64,000 nucleotides of DNA, from NCBI GenBank assembly GCA_038502055.1, contig JAXRKN010000044.1, positions 11,553,501 to 11,617,500 on the forward strand, read 5' to 3'. The translations under genes were made by a program, and so were the position numbers. The notes beneath the pieces are model-generated. The model had not been told where the DNA came from, ran no database searches, and saw nothing but the letters and a program-made list of their open reading frames with translations. Shown here piece by piece: positions 27,510-38,200 of the stretch. Position 1 is the stretch's first letter; each line of letters opens with the position of its first letter. Source of the stretch: Tanytarsus gracilentus. Lineage: Eukaryota; Arthropoda; Insecta; Diptera; Chironomidae.

Positions 27510-30500
27510 ATGCGACTCAGTATGTCGCGAAAATCCATTCTTTTGGTAGCTTTCGCTACTTTCTTTCATCTTGTGAATTGTGATGGGTGAGTTTGAAGAT
27601 TAAAAATTCTTCCAGAATTCGATGAACTCGACAAAAGTGTGAGAGATAGCTTAGAAGAAGAAGAAAAAAGTTAATATTGTAGTTGATCTCCATAAATGGC
27701 CATCACAGCAAATAAAATGTTGAATACAAGCACTGTTGACTTTGCCATGGATATCGCGTCATTGTGCACGGTGATTTCATGTGTTGGCGGAGATTCCTAA
27801 GAAACTTGTCACATTTTACAGTTTAAATTGAGCAAAATATCGCCTTCAAGAATTAATTTTTGAGAATTGGAGGAAATCATTAGTGATTCATTAAAGAGGC
27901 AAAAAGTGGTTAAAATTTTAATTGTTTTTTTTCTAGGATTAGAGTCGAAGATTTTTTAGAGCTTTTCATGCGGAAAAATGTAAAAGCTTTTAAATAATTA
28001 TTTTTTTTCATAAATTCTTTTAAAAATGTCAAAAATATATCGTCAGCTGACGTCAGACTAAATATTGAGAAAAGTTAAATTTGTGTTAAAACAAACCAGA
28101 ACACATTGAAAATTTGAAACATTAACTAGGTGTAAAACTAATGACAAATACTGAAAAGCTCCCAGTCATTAATTCATTCTAAAACTTATCGTTAAAAGCA
28201 ATCAAATGTCATATCGTACATTAAATTAGCAATTTCCCATTCATTACCCAACTCCATGAAATTTGATTATAAAGCGTTGATTTCAAAACATTAAAAAAAA
28301 AGTTTTAAATTGTTTGGGAAATTCCGAAAAATTGTTAACAACTTTTTCAACAAATTTGTTTTTCAGATATTTTACAATAGTGGGATCGAGAGTAATACGT
28401 CCCGAAACTGATTATCATTTGGCAATAACGAGTCAAGGTTATAAAGAACCAACTCTATATAGAGTGAGCATAAATGGCACGACAGATGATGGTCAACCAT
28501 ATCTACAATCAAAAGACATCACACTACTAAATGATCATACTCAGACTCTTTTCTTTGATGTGAGTATCGTGACATAATTTAGACGCGTGCGAGTATACGT
28601 GTGTAGGCATTTTGAAAATTAATTTTTTTTCTGTTTGCCGGCAATTTTGTTTACTCACCGAATTATTCTCATTTAACTTATTGTTTTAGCTGCGCAATAT
28701 TCGTCACGGCGATTATAAGTTGGACGTAAAGAGTCTCACTGGAAATGAGTTCGAACGAAGTGTCGATTTAGATTTGAATACGAAAAAGTTTTCGGTTTTT
28801 GTTCAGACCGACAAATCCATTTACAAACCGGCTGATAAGGTTCAATTTAGAGTTCTTGTTTTGGACTCTAATACGAGACCTTTTGCCACTTCGAAAATTG
28901 AAGTATTTATCACCGATGGAGGTCAAAATAGAGTCAAACAATATGAAAATGTGAGACTATTAAAAGGAGTTTATGAGAATGAACTTCAACTTTCTGACTT
29001 GCCCGTGATGGGTGTTTGGAAGATTCACATTAAAGTTGACAATAGCGATGAAGTCACTAAACAATTTGAAGTTGCTGAGTATGTTTTACCCAAGTATGAA
29101 GTCATCGTCGACTCAAATCCGCATGTGACTTTTAAAGATGGAAAAATTGTGGCGACAGTGAGGGCAAAATACACATTTGGAAAACCAGTCAAGGGACAAG
29201 CAACAATTTCAGCTTATCCCGTTCTATGGTTGGGTGCTGTTCAGCCATTCGTTCAAGACAGCATCGTGAGGAAGGTCATTCAAGTTGATGGCAAAGGAAC
29301 AACCGAATTTGATATTCGCAGTGAACTCAAGATCGAAGGTGACTACGAACGTTACGTGAATATTGAGGCAATTTTTGAAGAGGAGCTCACCGGCCGTCGA
29401 CAAAATGGCACAACTCAAATTACAATTCACAAATATAAATATAACATGGAGCTAATTAAGGAAGTCGAGCAATATAAACCGGGTCTTCCATTTAATCTTT
29501 TCATTAAAGTAAATTATCACGATGGCACACCGTTGCAAGATAAAACGAATCCAGTTGAAATTTACACATCGTTTGCTCTCAATGAAGAGAGCACAACCCC
29601 AAATGATTATTATCTCGATGAGCATGGCATGGCTCAAGTTAAAATTATTATTCCTGCAAATACAACCCACTTGAGTGTAAAAGCAAAATATTTGGAGTCT
29701 GATTTCTATTTAGGATTTGTGAGTCAAGCCAAGACACATAGCGATCAATATATTCAAGCTAAAGTCGTCAATGACAAGTGAGCGAAATATTTTTGAATTT
29801 AATTAGTTTTATAATCTTTTAAAATTAATTTAGACCACGATTAAATCAAGACATCCTGGTTGATGTCGTTGCCACTGAACCGATGGATTACATCACATAT
29901 CAAGTTATTGGCCGAGGTGATGTTGTCATCTCTAAAACACTCCTCGTGGGTGGACAGAATAAATTTAATTTCCGTTTTTTGGCCTCTTTCAATATGGTCC
30001 CTAAAGCTCACATCGTTGTCTATTACATTCGATCTGACGGTGAAATTATTTCGGATAATGTTAAGCTGGAAATTGGAGAAGATCTTCAAAATTATGTGAG
30101 AACATTTTAGAATAGTTAATTGACATAAATTTAAATATTTTAATTATCTAGATCGACTTGGAGCTTTCATCGTCTGAAGGAAAACCAGGAGATGAACTCA
30201 GCATAACCATCAACACAAAACCAAATTCTTATGTCGGCTTGCTCGGCGTTGATCAGAGTGTTTTACTTCTAAAGAAAGGAAATGATTTAGAAAAATCGGA
30301 AGTTTTTGAAGAACTCGAAAAATATAATGAGAAAATGAGATATAATCGACGATGGTTTTCACCGAGTCATAATTCATATTCAGATTTTGATGATTCTGGT
30401 GCGATTGTGATCACAAATGCTAAGGAAGAAATTCGTGAGTAAAATTAAGAATTATCAAGGTCATTCATAAAAAATCATTTGAAGACTTTGATTTTTTATG

Positions 30501-33500
30501 AATGACCCAAAAAACTTTCAAAATTTTACGCAATCGATTTTTAATTTTACAAAAAGCGCCAAGAATAGAGTTAGTGCTTTACGATAGCGTAGCAGCTGAA
30601 GAAAATATCGAACAGGTTGCAGCCGAGGGAGAGTCTCTCGATCAAGTCGATTTTTCTTACAAAAACGACTTTGAGGATGAAAAAATTGCGATTAGAAAAG
30701 ATTTTCCTGAAACTTTTTTGTGGGATAAAATTGATGAGTACGCAAAAGATCTTTATCCAAAATTTTAGTTAGGTGTTTTTAGTTTTTTTTTGGTAAAAAT
30801 CCTTTTGGTCTTTTGTGTTACCCTCCTCTATCAGTAGAATGGTTGACAAATTAAATCATTAACCCTAGAAACTCGTCGATATCTTCACGAACGAATGTAT
30901 GCTTCTGTCGCAATGGCAGACAGTGCTGATGCTGTTCCAAATGTAGCTGTTCGTAGAGGTGGTCACGTTCCATCATCAGAACCGACACTTGATTTAAAAA
31001 TCAGAAAAGAATTTCCTGAATGTTGGATATTTTACTCAAATGATAGTGACGATGGGTTAGTTAAAAACTAACAAATTTCTGCGTGACTTTTTTGCACCGT
31101 TTGAAAAAATTTTTGCACATTTTTCACATTTCAATTTTCACACAGAAACATATGATCTTAAAGCATACGCAGTTAAAAGTGCACCATTAAATCTTAATAT
31201 TCGTTTTAAGTCGAATAAAGGAAATCAAGGGCCGAAAATTAGAACAAATTTTCCAGGGTCATGGCTCTTTGATACACTCGATGATGATGATGATGTGGGA
31301 AATGACACTGAGTATGTCTAAAAAAATTGAAATTTGTGTTTGGTTTTTTGTGATTTTCATTGGCATGTATAAAAATTGTTTTTAATGAAATTCGTGGTTT
31401 AACGTTTTTGAGATTAAAATTAATCTTTGGGATTTAAAATTAATCTGACAAATTTAAAATTAATCTGAAGGATTAAAAAATATATTGAACTTTCAAATAA
31501 ATTTAATTTGAAATTTTTCTCTCAACCTTAGGAGAAGATTTATTTTATTTAGAGGAAGAAGACGCGATTGAAGATAGATTTAGCTTAGAATCCATTATCC
31601 CAGAAGTGGTTCACGCTCCTCTTCCAGTAAAAGATCCTACGCCACGTGAAATCAAATCCGATGACATCCAAATTCGAAAAAGCTTTCCTGAGTCATGGAT
31701 TTTTGACTCATTTTCAAATTACTCGGGGTATTGAAAAGCTCTTAACTTACCTTTTTTTTGAATGGGGGTTTCGCTGTCTTTCCTTCCTATCCAATATTTT
31801 TAAGTGATAATTTTTTTGTGTAAATACTAACACAGTTAGAGAATGTACAAATAATTTCAGATAAAGATGCAAATAATCCGTTACAAAATGAGATTTCAAA
31901 AAGCAGAAAAATTGATTACTCAACAATACGTACGGACGTTGGTCCACCAAACAAATTTCTCTTTCAAACCCGACCACCACTTGCGGGCCCATATGCATTT
32001 TCTCGTATTCCCAAGCCTCGTTGGGATCATCCACGAATTCATTTAAAGCATGCTATTGAAAATACATGGTTGTTCATGAACTCATTCTCTTCTGGGTATG
32101 TAGATGTATTCTGTATTTGTGCGCTAACCCACAAAATAAAAATTCTAACCTCACTCTTAACTCTCGAATCTCTTTTTCTTCATATATAAATCTTTTTTCC
32201 ACGGTAATGGTGTGCTAAAATTTTTATAGGAATGCAAAATAATTCTAACAAAGGCTGGTAAATTTAATTCCGCAAAAATATTTTAAAAAAAATCTAAAAT
32301 AAAAATTTTCAACAGTTACGAAGGACGAACAACTTTGTCGAAAAAAGTGCCCGACACAATCACCTCTTGGATCATCACAGGATTTTCAGTTGATCCACTT
32401 ACTGGTTTGGGTCTCACTAAACAACCTTCAAAATTCAACGTCTTTCAGCCATTCTTTGTGTCCACAAATCTTCCCTACTCAATCAAACGTGGCGAAGTTG
32501 TTGCAATTCCAATTGTAGTTTTTAACTACATGGAAAGTGATCAGAAAGTTGAGGTTACACTTTTCAACAACGATAAAGAATTCGACTTTGCAGAGGTGAG
32601 TGATGACGAAAACTCAGTGACTAGAAAGAAACGTGCAATTGACTTACAAAGAAGAAAAAATATTGTTGTAAAATCAAACAGCGGCACATCAACATCGTTT
32701 ATGATTCGGCCACTTAAAGTTGGTCATATAACGATCAAAATTACGGCAACCTCTTCACTTGCTGGTGATAGTGTTGAGAGACCTTTGTTAGTTGTACCAG
32801 AAGGTATTACTCAGTATGTTAACAAAGCAGTCTTTATTGATTTGAGAAGCGATTCTGAATACAAAACAAACATCACTGTGGAAATTCCTAAAAACGCCAT
32901 CCCTGACTCGGCAAGAGTTGAAGCGTCAGTGATTGGAGATGTCTTAGGACCGTCATTGGAAAATTTGGATAAATTAATTAAATTGCCATATGGATGTGGA
33001 GAACAAAACATGCTCAACTTTGTGCCCAACATTGTTGTTCTCGAATATCTCACTAAACTTCAGCGATTAAATCCCGATTTAGAAGCGAAAGCAAAGAAAT
33101 TTATGGAAGCTGGCTATCAAAGAGAACTTTCATACAAGCATGATGACGGCTCTTATAGCGCATTTGGCAAAAATGATAAATCAGGATCTACTTGGTTGAC
33201 AGCGTTCGTCGCAAAATCATTTAATCAAGCCTCAAAATATATTTTGGTTGACGAAGCAATCATTAAAAAAGCTCTCGACTTCTTGAGTACAATTCAAAGC
33301 TCAAATGGAAGCTTTCCAGAGGTTGGTCAAGTTTCTCATAAGGACATGCAGGGTGGTGCCTCAAAAGGAATCGCTTTGACAGCTTACACATTAATCACTT
33401 TCTTGGAAAATAAAAACTTTGCTGATGATTATCGAAGCACAATCAATAGAGCACTCGATTACATTGTTAGGAACTTCAACCAGCTCGATGACAATTATTC

Positions 33501-34753
33501 TCTCGCAATTGCTTCATATGCATTACAATTATCAAGACACGGCTCGAGAGAATCATTTTTCTCTAAACTCGACTCAAAAGCAGTGAGTAAAGATGGCATG
33601 AAACATTGGGAGAAACAAATTGCCGATCAAGATGAAAAGAGTCCATGGAACAGCTATCCGAATGCTGTAAATATTGAAATGTCTGCTTATGCACTTCAAG
33701 CTTTCTTGCTGGCCGGCCAAGACAGTGAATCAATTCCAATCATGAAGTGGCTGATTGGACAGAGAAATGAAAATGGAGGTTTTCAATCGACTCAAGACAC
33801 AGTCGTTGGACTTCAAGCATTAGCTCAAATGGCATCGAGAATTTATGTACCCAACAATAGCATTGGAATTAATTTAAAATACAGTGAGGGAACTGCGGCT
33901 CAAATGAATGTCAATCCTGGCAACGCATTGATCCTTCAAAAATATGAACTTCCATCAACAGTCAGCGACATTGAAGTGTCGGCAACTGGAAGAGGATTTG
34001 GAATTCTTCAATTGTCTTATCAGTTTAACATGAATGTAACGGGAGCCTGGCCGCGATTTGTTCTCGATCCTCAAGTCAATAAACTTTCGACAAAAGATTT
34101 TCTTCACTTGACTGTCTGCACAAGTTTTGTTCCCGATAATCTTACTGAAAAATCCAACATGGCAGTGATGGAGGTGTCGTTTCCTAGTGGATACACCTTC
34201 GATGCTGAAACAATTCCATTTTTGAAAGAAACTCAGAAAGTTAAGGTAAAAAAATAAAACATTTTATCGTTAAAGGTTTTATAATTTTTTATTTTCACAG
34301 AAAGTTGAAACAAAAGAAGGCGACACGCTAGTTGTGGTGTATTTCGATGATCTTGAGAGGAAGGAACTTTGTCCAGTATTTAAAGCCTATCGAACATATA
34401 AAGTCGCAAAACAACGCCCTGTACCGGTTGTGATATACGATTATTATGACAATTGTAAGTTGAATACGGACTGAGTAAAAAAATTATTTTTAATGCGATT
34501 TTTTTAAATTGCAGCACGTCGAGCGACCCAGTTCTATTCTGCAAAGGCGTCAACTTTATGCGATATTTGCGAGGAAGAAGACTGTGGTGAATCTTGCGAG
34601 GTGAAAGCGTCAAAGCGAATATCTGAGAGATCTGAAAATATTGAGGCGAAACCTAAACCAGCAGCTGACGCTAAAGATGTCTCGAGTCAATTATCTAGTC
34701 CTGCAATTATTTTAGTTTTGATTGCCATAACAAAAATGATCTTAAGAATTTAA
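27510..34753 (+). CDS. Thioester-containing protein (TEP) 1 of cluster, with five alternative variable exons
   Basis: Constant exons: 27510-27586, 28367-28559, 28690-29777, 29834-30095, 30152-30434, 32316-34245, 34301-34454, 34515-34753. One of five alternative exons (30557-30737, 30869-31055, 31146-31311, 31532-31727, 31861-32095) fits between exons 5 and 7. With the first, the protein is 1468 aa. It has a signal peptide (LLVAFATFFHLVNC), macroglobulin domains (EYVLPKYEV, LGVDQSVLLLKKGND), an RKKR site after MG7, the thioester motif GCGEQN (Cys about 922) and a C3/C4B-like SHKDMQGG with the candidate catalytic His. The end is Cys-rich (CDICEEEDCGESC) followed by a hydrophobic tail (PAIILVLIAI) that could be a GPI signal. 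TEPs are secreted complement-like opsonins or membrane regulators of insect immunity. The five-way exon choice parallels Drosophila Tep2. Confidence 0.93.
28316..28325. promoter_or_regulatory. Candidate Rel/NF-kappaB site in TEP intron 1
   Basis: GGGAAATTCC, a perfect match to the GGGRNWYYCC consensus, 41 bases before exon 2 of the first TEP gene. The same core makes up the minisatellite downstream of the cluster. Function is inferred only. Confidence 0.35.
30459..30507 (+). repeat. Perfect 19-bp inverted repeat (RNA hairpin) in the intron before the alternative exons
   Basis: The arm at 30459-30477 (GGTCATTCATAAAAAATCA) is exactly reverse-complementary to 30489-30507, with an 11-base loop. 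It sits 24 bases after the 5' splice site of constant exon 5 and 49 bases before the first alternative exon, a position where a pre-mRNA stem could affect exon choice. It could instead be a small MITE-like insertion, as its arm shares TCATTCATAAA with the hairpin at 59649. Confidence 0.85.
30557..30737 (+). other. TEP alternative variable exon a
   Basis: 181 bases, acceptor AG 30555-30556, donor GT 30738. Enters after codon position 1 and leaves after position 2. Encodes an acidic bait-like segment ending with the shared block IRKDFPETFLWD. Length is 3n+1, so adding a second variable exon would shift the frame. Confidence 0.85.
30869..31055 (+). other. TEP alternative variable exon b
   Basis: 187 bases, acceptor AG 30867-30868, donor GT 31056, phase 1 to 2. 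Encodes a segment with RRYLHERMYASVAMADS and the shared end IRKEFPECWIF. More basic at its start than exon a. Confidence 0.85.
31146..31311 (+). other. TEP alternative variable exon c
   Basis: 166 bases, acceptor AG 31144-31145, donor GT 31312, phase 1 to 2. Encodes a Lys/Asn-rich segment with the shared block IRTNFPGSWLFDTLD and a run of five Asp. Confidence 0.82.
31532..31727 (+). other. TEP alternative variable exon d
   Basis: 196 bases, acceptor AG 31530-31531, donor GT 31728, phase 1 to 2. Encodes a strongly acidic start (YLEEEDAIEDRF) and the shared block IRKSFPESWIFDSF. Confidence 0.82.
31861..32095 (+). other. TEP alternative variable exon e
   Basis: 235 bases, acceptor AG 31859-31860, donor GT 32096, phase 1 to 2. 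The longest and most divergent variant: Pro/Arg-rich, with the shared block reduced to AIENTWLFMNSF. It keeps the Trp and the aromatic/hydrophobic residues but has lost the FPE core. Confidence 0.8.
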
Positions 34754-35068
34754 AGAATTTTTAATTGTGTGATTTTGATTTTTAATAAAATTTTAATTTT
34801 TAACAAATTTTCCAACTTTATATTTTTTTATAAAAAACGCTTAAAAAAGTTTTTTCAGTCATTTAAATTTTTAGAAAAATATTAAAAAAATTCTAAAAAT
34901 CTACAAATAATTTCTCAACTATTTAATCTGTATAGATGAGAATAAATTAGTTCAAATGTGACTCACTCGTGCATGCTCTCAATTTAAATAAACAAATTAT
35001 CAGGAATTAAAATTCTTCTTATGAATGAAAGTTGTCGCTTCAGCTCGCTGTGACGTATGAAAAAAAAT

Positions 35069-35175
35069 AAAATTCCCCACGTCCCCGCATTCAAGAAACT
35101 TTTTCGTTTTGTTTTCAAACAACTTTGGCTGAGTGTGTATAAAACCTGTTGTTCTCTCGCACCGGCTAATCATTC
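35069..35175 (+). promoter_or_regulatory. Promoter of the second TEP gene
   Basis: TATAAAA at 35138-35144 is followed by an initiator TCATTC at 35170-35175, so transcription probably starts near 35172, 51 bases before the ATG. A Rel-like GGGGAATTTT is present on the minus strand at 35069-35078, about 100 bases upstream of the start. TATA and initiator spacing is canonical. The Rel site is only a consensus match. Confidence 0.65.
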
Positions 35176-35222
35176 TCTCATTGGATTTCGTTGCGAACAG
35201 TTGAAAAAATTATTCAGTCAAG

Positions 35223-38200
35223 ATGGGAACAAGAGTGTTATCACTTTTATTTTTGTTCTTGATGTGTGATCAAATTGTGGGTGAAGAAGGATATTTTACG
35301 GTTGTTGGAAGTCATTTAATTAGATTAGGAAAAGCGTATGAAGGTGCTGTCAATTATCAAGGTTATGAGAACGAAAAAATCCTTCAGATTAGTATTAAAA
35401 CTAAAAAAAATGATGAAAATAAAGAAGAAGAAAAAGAAGTGGCTTCTAAAAATGTATCATTTACCGGCACTGGAATTCAAAATTTTAAGTTTGATGTAAG
35501 TTTAATACTAAAAAATTAATTAGCAACACCTTACATAATTTTTTTGGAACAGCTTAAAAATGTACTGGAAGGAGATTACGTGCTTGAGGTTAAGAGTGTC
35601 ACGGGAGATAAGTTTGAGTCATTCAAAAAACTTCACTGGAACAAAAAACAAAATTCAATATTTATTCAAACTGACAAATCAATTTATAAGCCTTCTGATA
35701 ACATTCAGTTTCGAGTGATTGCAGTGAATGCTGAAACATTGCCTCTTGACCCTAAAAATTCCCAAATTTTCATTACCGATGGCGCCGAGAATCGAGTAAA
35801 GCAATTTGAGAAAATTTCTTTTAAGAAGGGCGTTTACCAGAATGAACTGCAGCTATCGGACTTACCTGTTATGGGTAGTTGGAAAATTCACGTAAAATTA
35901 GACGAAGTCAATGAAGCAGTTAAAGAATTTCAGGTTGCTGAATATGTTTTGCCTAAATTTGAAGTGACAATTGACGCAAATCCTGATGCAAATTATAAGG
36001 ATGGCATTATTAGAGCAACAGTCAAAGCCAAATATACTTTTGGTAAAATTGCAAAGGGAAATGCGACAGTTACCGCTGAAGTTGAGTCATGGAATTGGTG
36101 GAGAACAAATGACAACACAAAAGTGTCAAAATCCGTTGAGGTTGATGGCAAGAAATTTGTTGAATTTAATATTGAAAAAGATCTCAACATTAAAGAGAAA
36201 GGTTTTGAACAAAAGGTAAAATTATTCGTAACTTTTACCGATGAATTGAGTGGAAAGGAAGCAAATGCAACAACTTCTGTCAAAATTCACAAAAATCGCC
36301 AAAAAATCGACTTAACAAAGAGCAGTGACAAATTCAAGCCTGGCTTACCATACAAAATTTCAGCGTTGGTTCGCTATCACGATCAAAATGCGCCAGTTAC
36401 TGATCGACACAATCCACTCAAATTCACAATTACTTATTTCTATGATTTTTTGAGAAAATGTCAAGGAAGACCATATTATCATCATCATAGGCGACCAATT
36501 TATATTACTGTGACTGACAGCACCTCAGAAGGTGAAACTTTGTCAACGACCACTGAAAAATTAGAAGAGTACGATTGCAGAGAAGAAAAGTCCTTTGATG
36601 AAGAGAAAGAATTTTTCCTTAAAAATGGTCAAGCTGAAATTGACATTGAAATGCCATCAAACACGACACGTCTCAATGTCAAGGTAAATAATAATATTAA
36701 TTTATTTTCTTAGAAAAAAAATTCTCGCGTAATTAATTCTTAGAAATATAAATGCCATTAATAACCTCTTATTTATGTCATGCAGGCAAAATATTTAGAA
36801 ACTGAAGAGCAACTTTACTACATATCACGTGATGAGTCTGCGAGCGACGAATACATCCAAACAAAATTATTAACTCAAAAGTAAGAAATATTTTAAATTA
36901 TTTTTATTTATTTTTTAATGAGATTTTTTTTCATCCAGCCCAACCTTGAACAGTCAGGTGTCTATTGAGCTTTTAGCTAACACGGAAATTTCCGAGTTTA
37001 ATTATCAGATTTTCGGAAAAGGAACTCTGGTGACTTCACAAATTGTTAAAGATACAAAATCAAAGCGTCACGTTATCACTTTCGTGCCTAAACCTAAAAT
37101 GGCGCCAAAGGCTAAAATTATCGTTTTCTATTTTGCATCAAACGGTGAAATTATATCAGATAACGTTAATGTCGAATTTGGAAATGAATTAATTAATTTT
37201 GTGAGTAATTGATTTATATAAATTTAAGATTTAAATTTATTTCGAATATTTTTTTAAGGTTGACATTAAACTTTCATCTGAACAAGCAAAACCTGGTGAA
37301 ACTTTAAATATTTCTGTTTCATCAAAGCCAAATTCTTACGTCGGCTTGCTCGGTGTCGATCAGAGTGTTTTACTTCTTAAAAAGGGAAATGACATTGATC
37401 CATCGATGGTGTTTGAAGAGCTTGACAAATATGGTGCAATTGATCAATACAACTATCATTGGTATCCAAATTACGACTACAATACTGCCAATAATGACTT
37501 TAACCAAGTTGATGCAATTTTAATTTCAAATGCTAAAAAAGAAATCAGTAAGAAAATTTAATTAATGATTTTTTAAAAATTTAACGCTTTTTATATTCAG
37601 CAAAGGAATACATTCCAATGTATCAAGATTATTCTTCAGTTGGAGATTACGGTGTCGGATTATCACTCCATTATGGTATGACAACAATGAGAAAATCAAG
37701 TTTTCGTACTACTACTTTACGTTTAGATTCAGCACCAATGATGAGACCAATGGCTGCTGTAGGTTTAGCAGGTTCAGTGATGAAAGAAGCAGCACTAAGT
37801 AATAGAGATTCTGCTCCAGTTGGCTCGAGTTTAGCTGCAAGTCCAAGACCACCTAAGCCAATTGAAATTCGCAAGGAATTCCCTGAAACTTGGCTCTTTG
37901 ATAATTTGGAGTTTGGCGAAAAGTAAAAAAATTTAATCTAAAATTTAAAATCAAATTAATTTTATGTTTTTAGTGAAAGAGATCCAAAAATACTTTCAAA
38001 GAAAGTGCCCGACACAATCACCTCTTGGATCATCACAGGATTTGCAGTAGATCCACTTACTGGTTTGGGTCTCACTAAACAACCTTCAAAATTCAACGTC
38101 TTTCAGCCATTCTTTGTGTCCACAAATCTTCCTTACTCAATCAAACGTGGCGAGGTTGTTGCAATTCCAATTGTAGTTTTTAATTACATGGAAAGTGATC

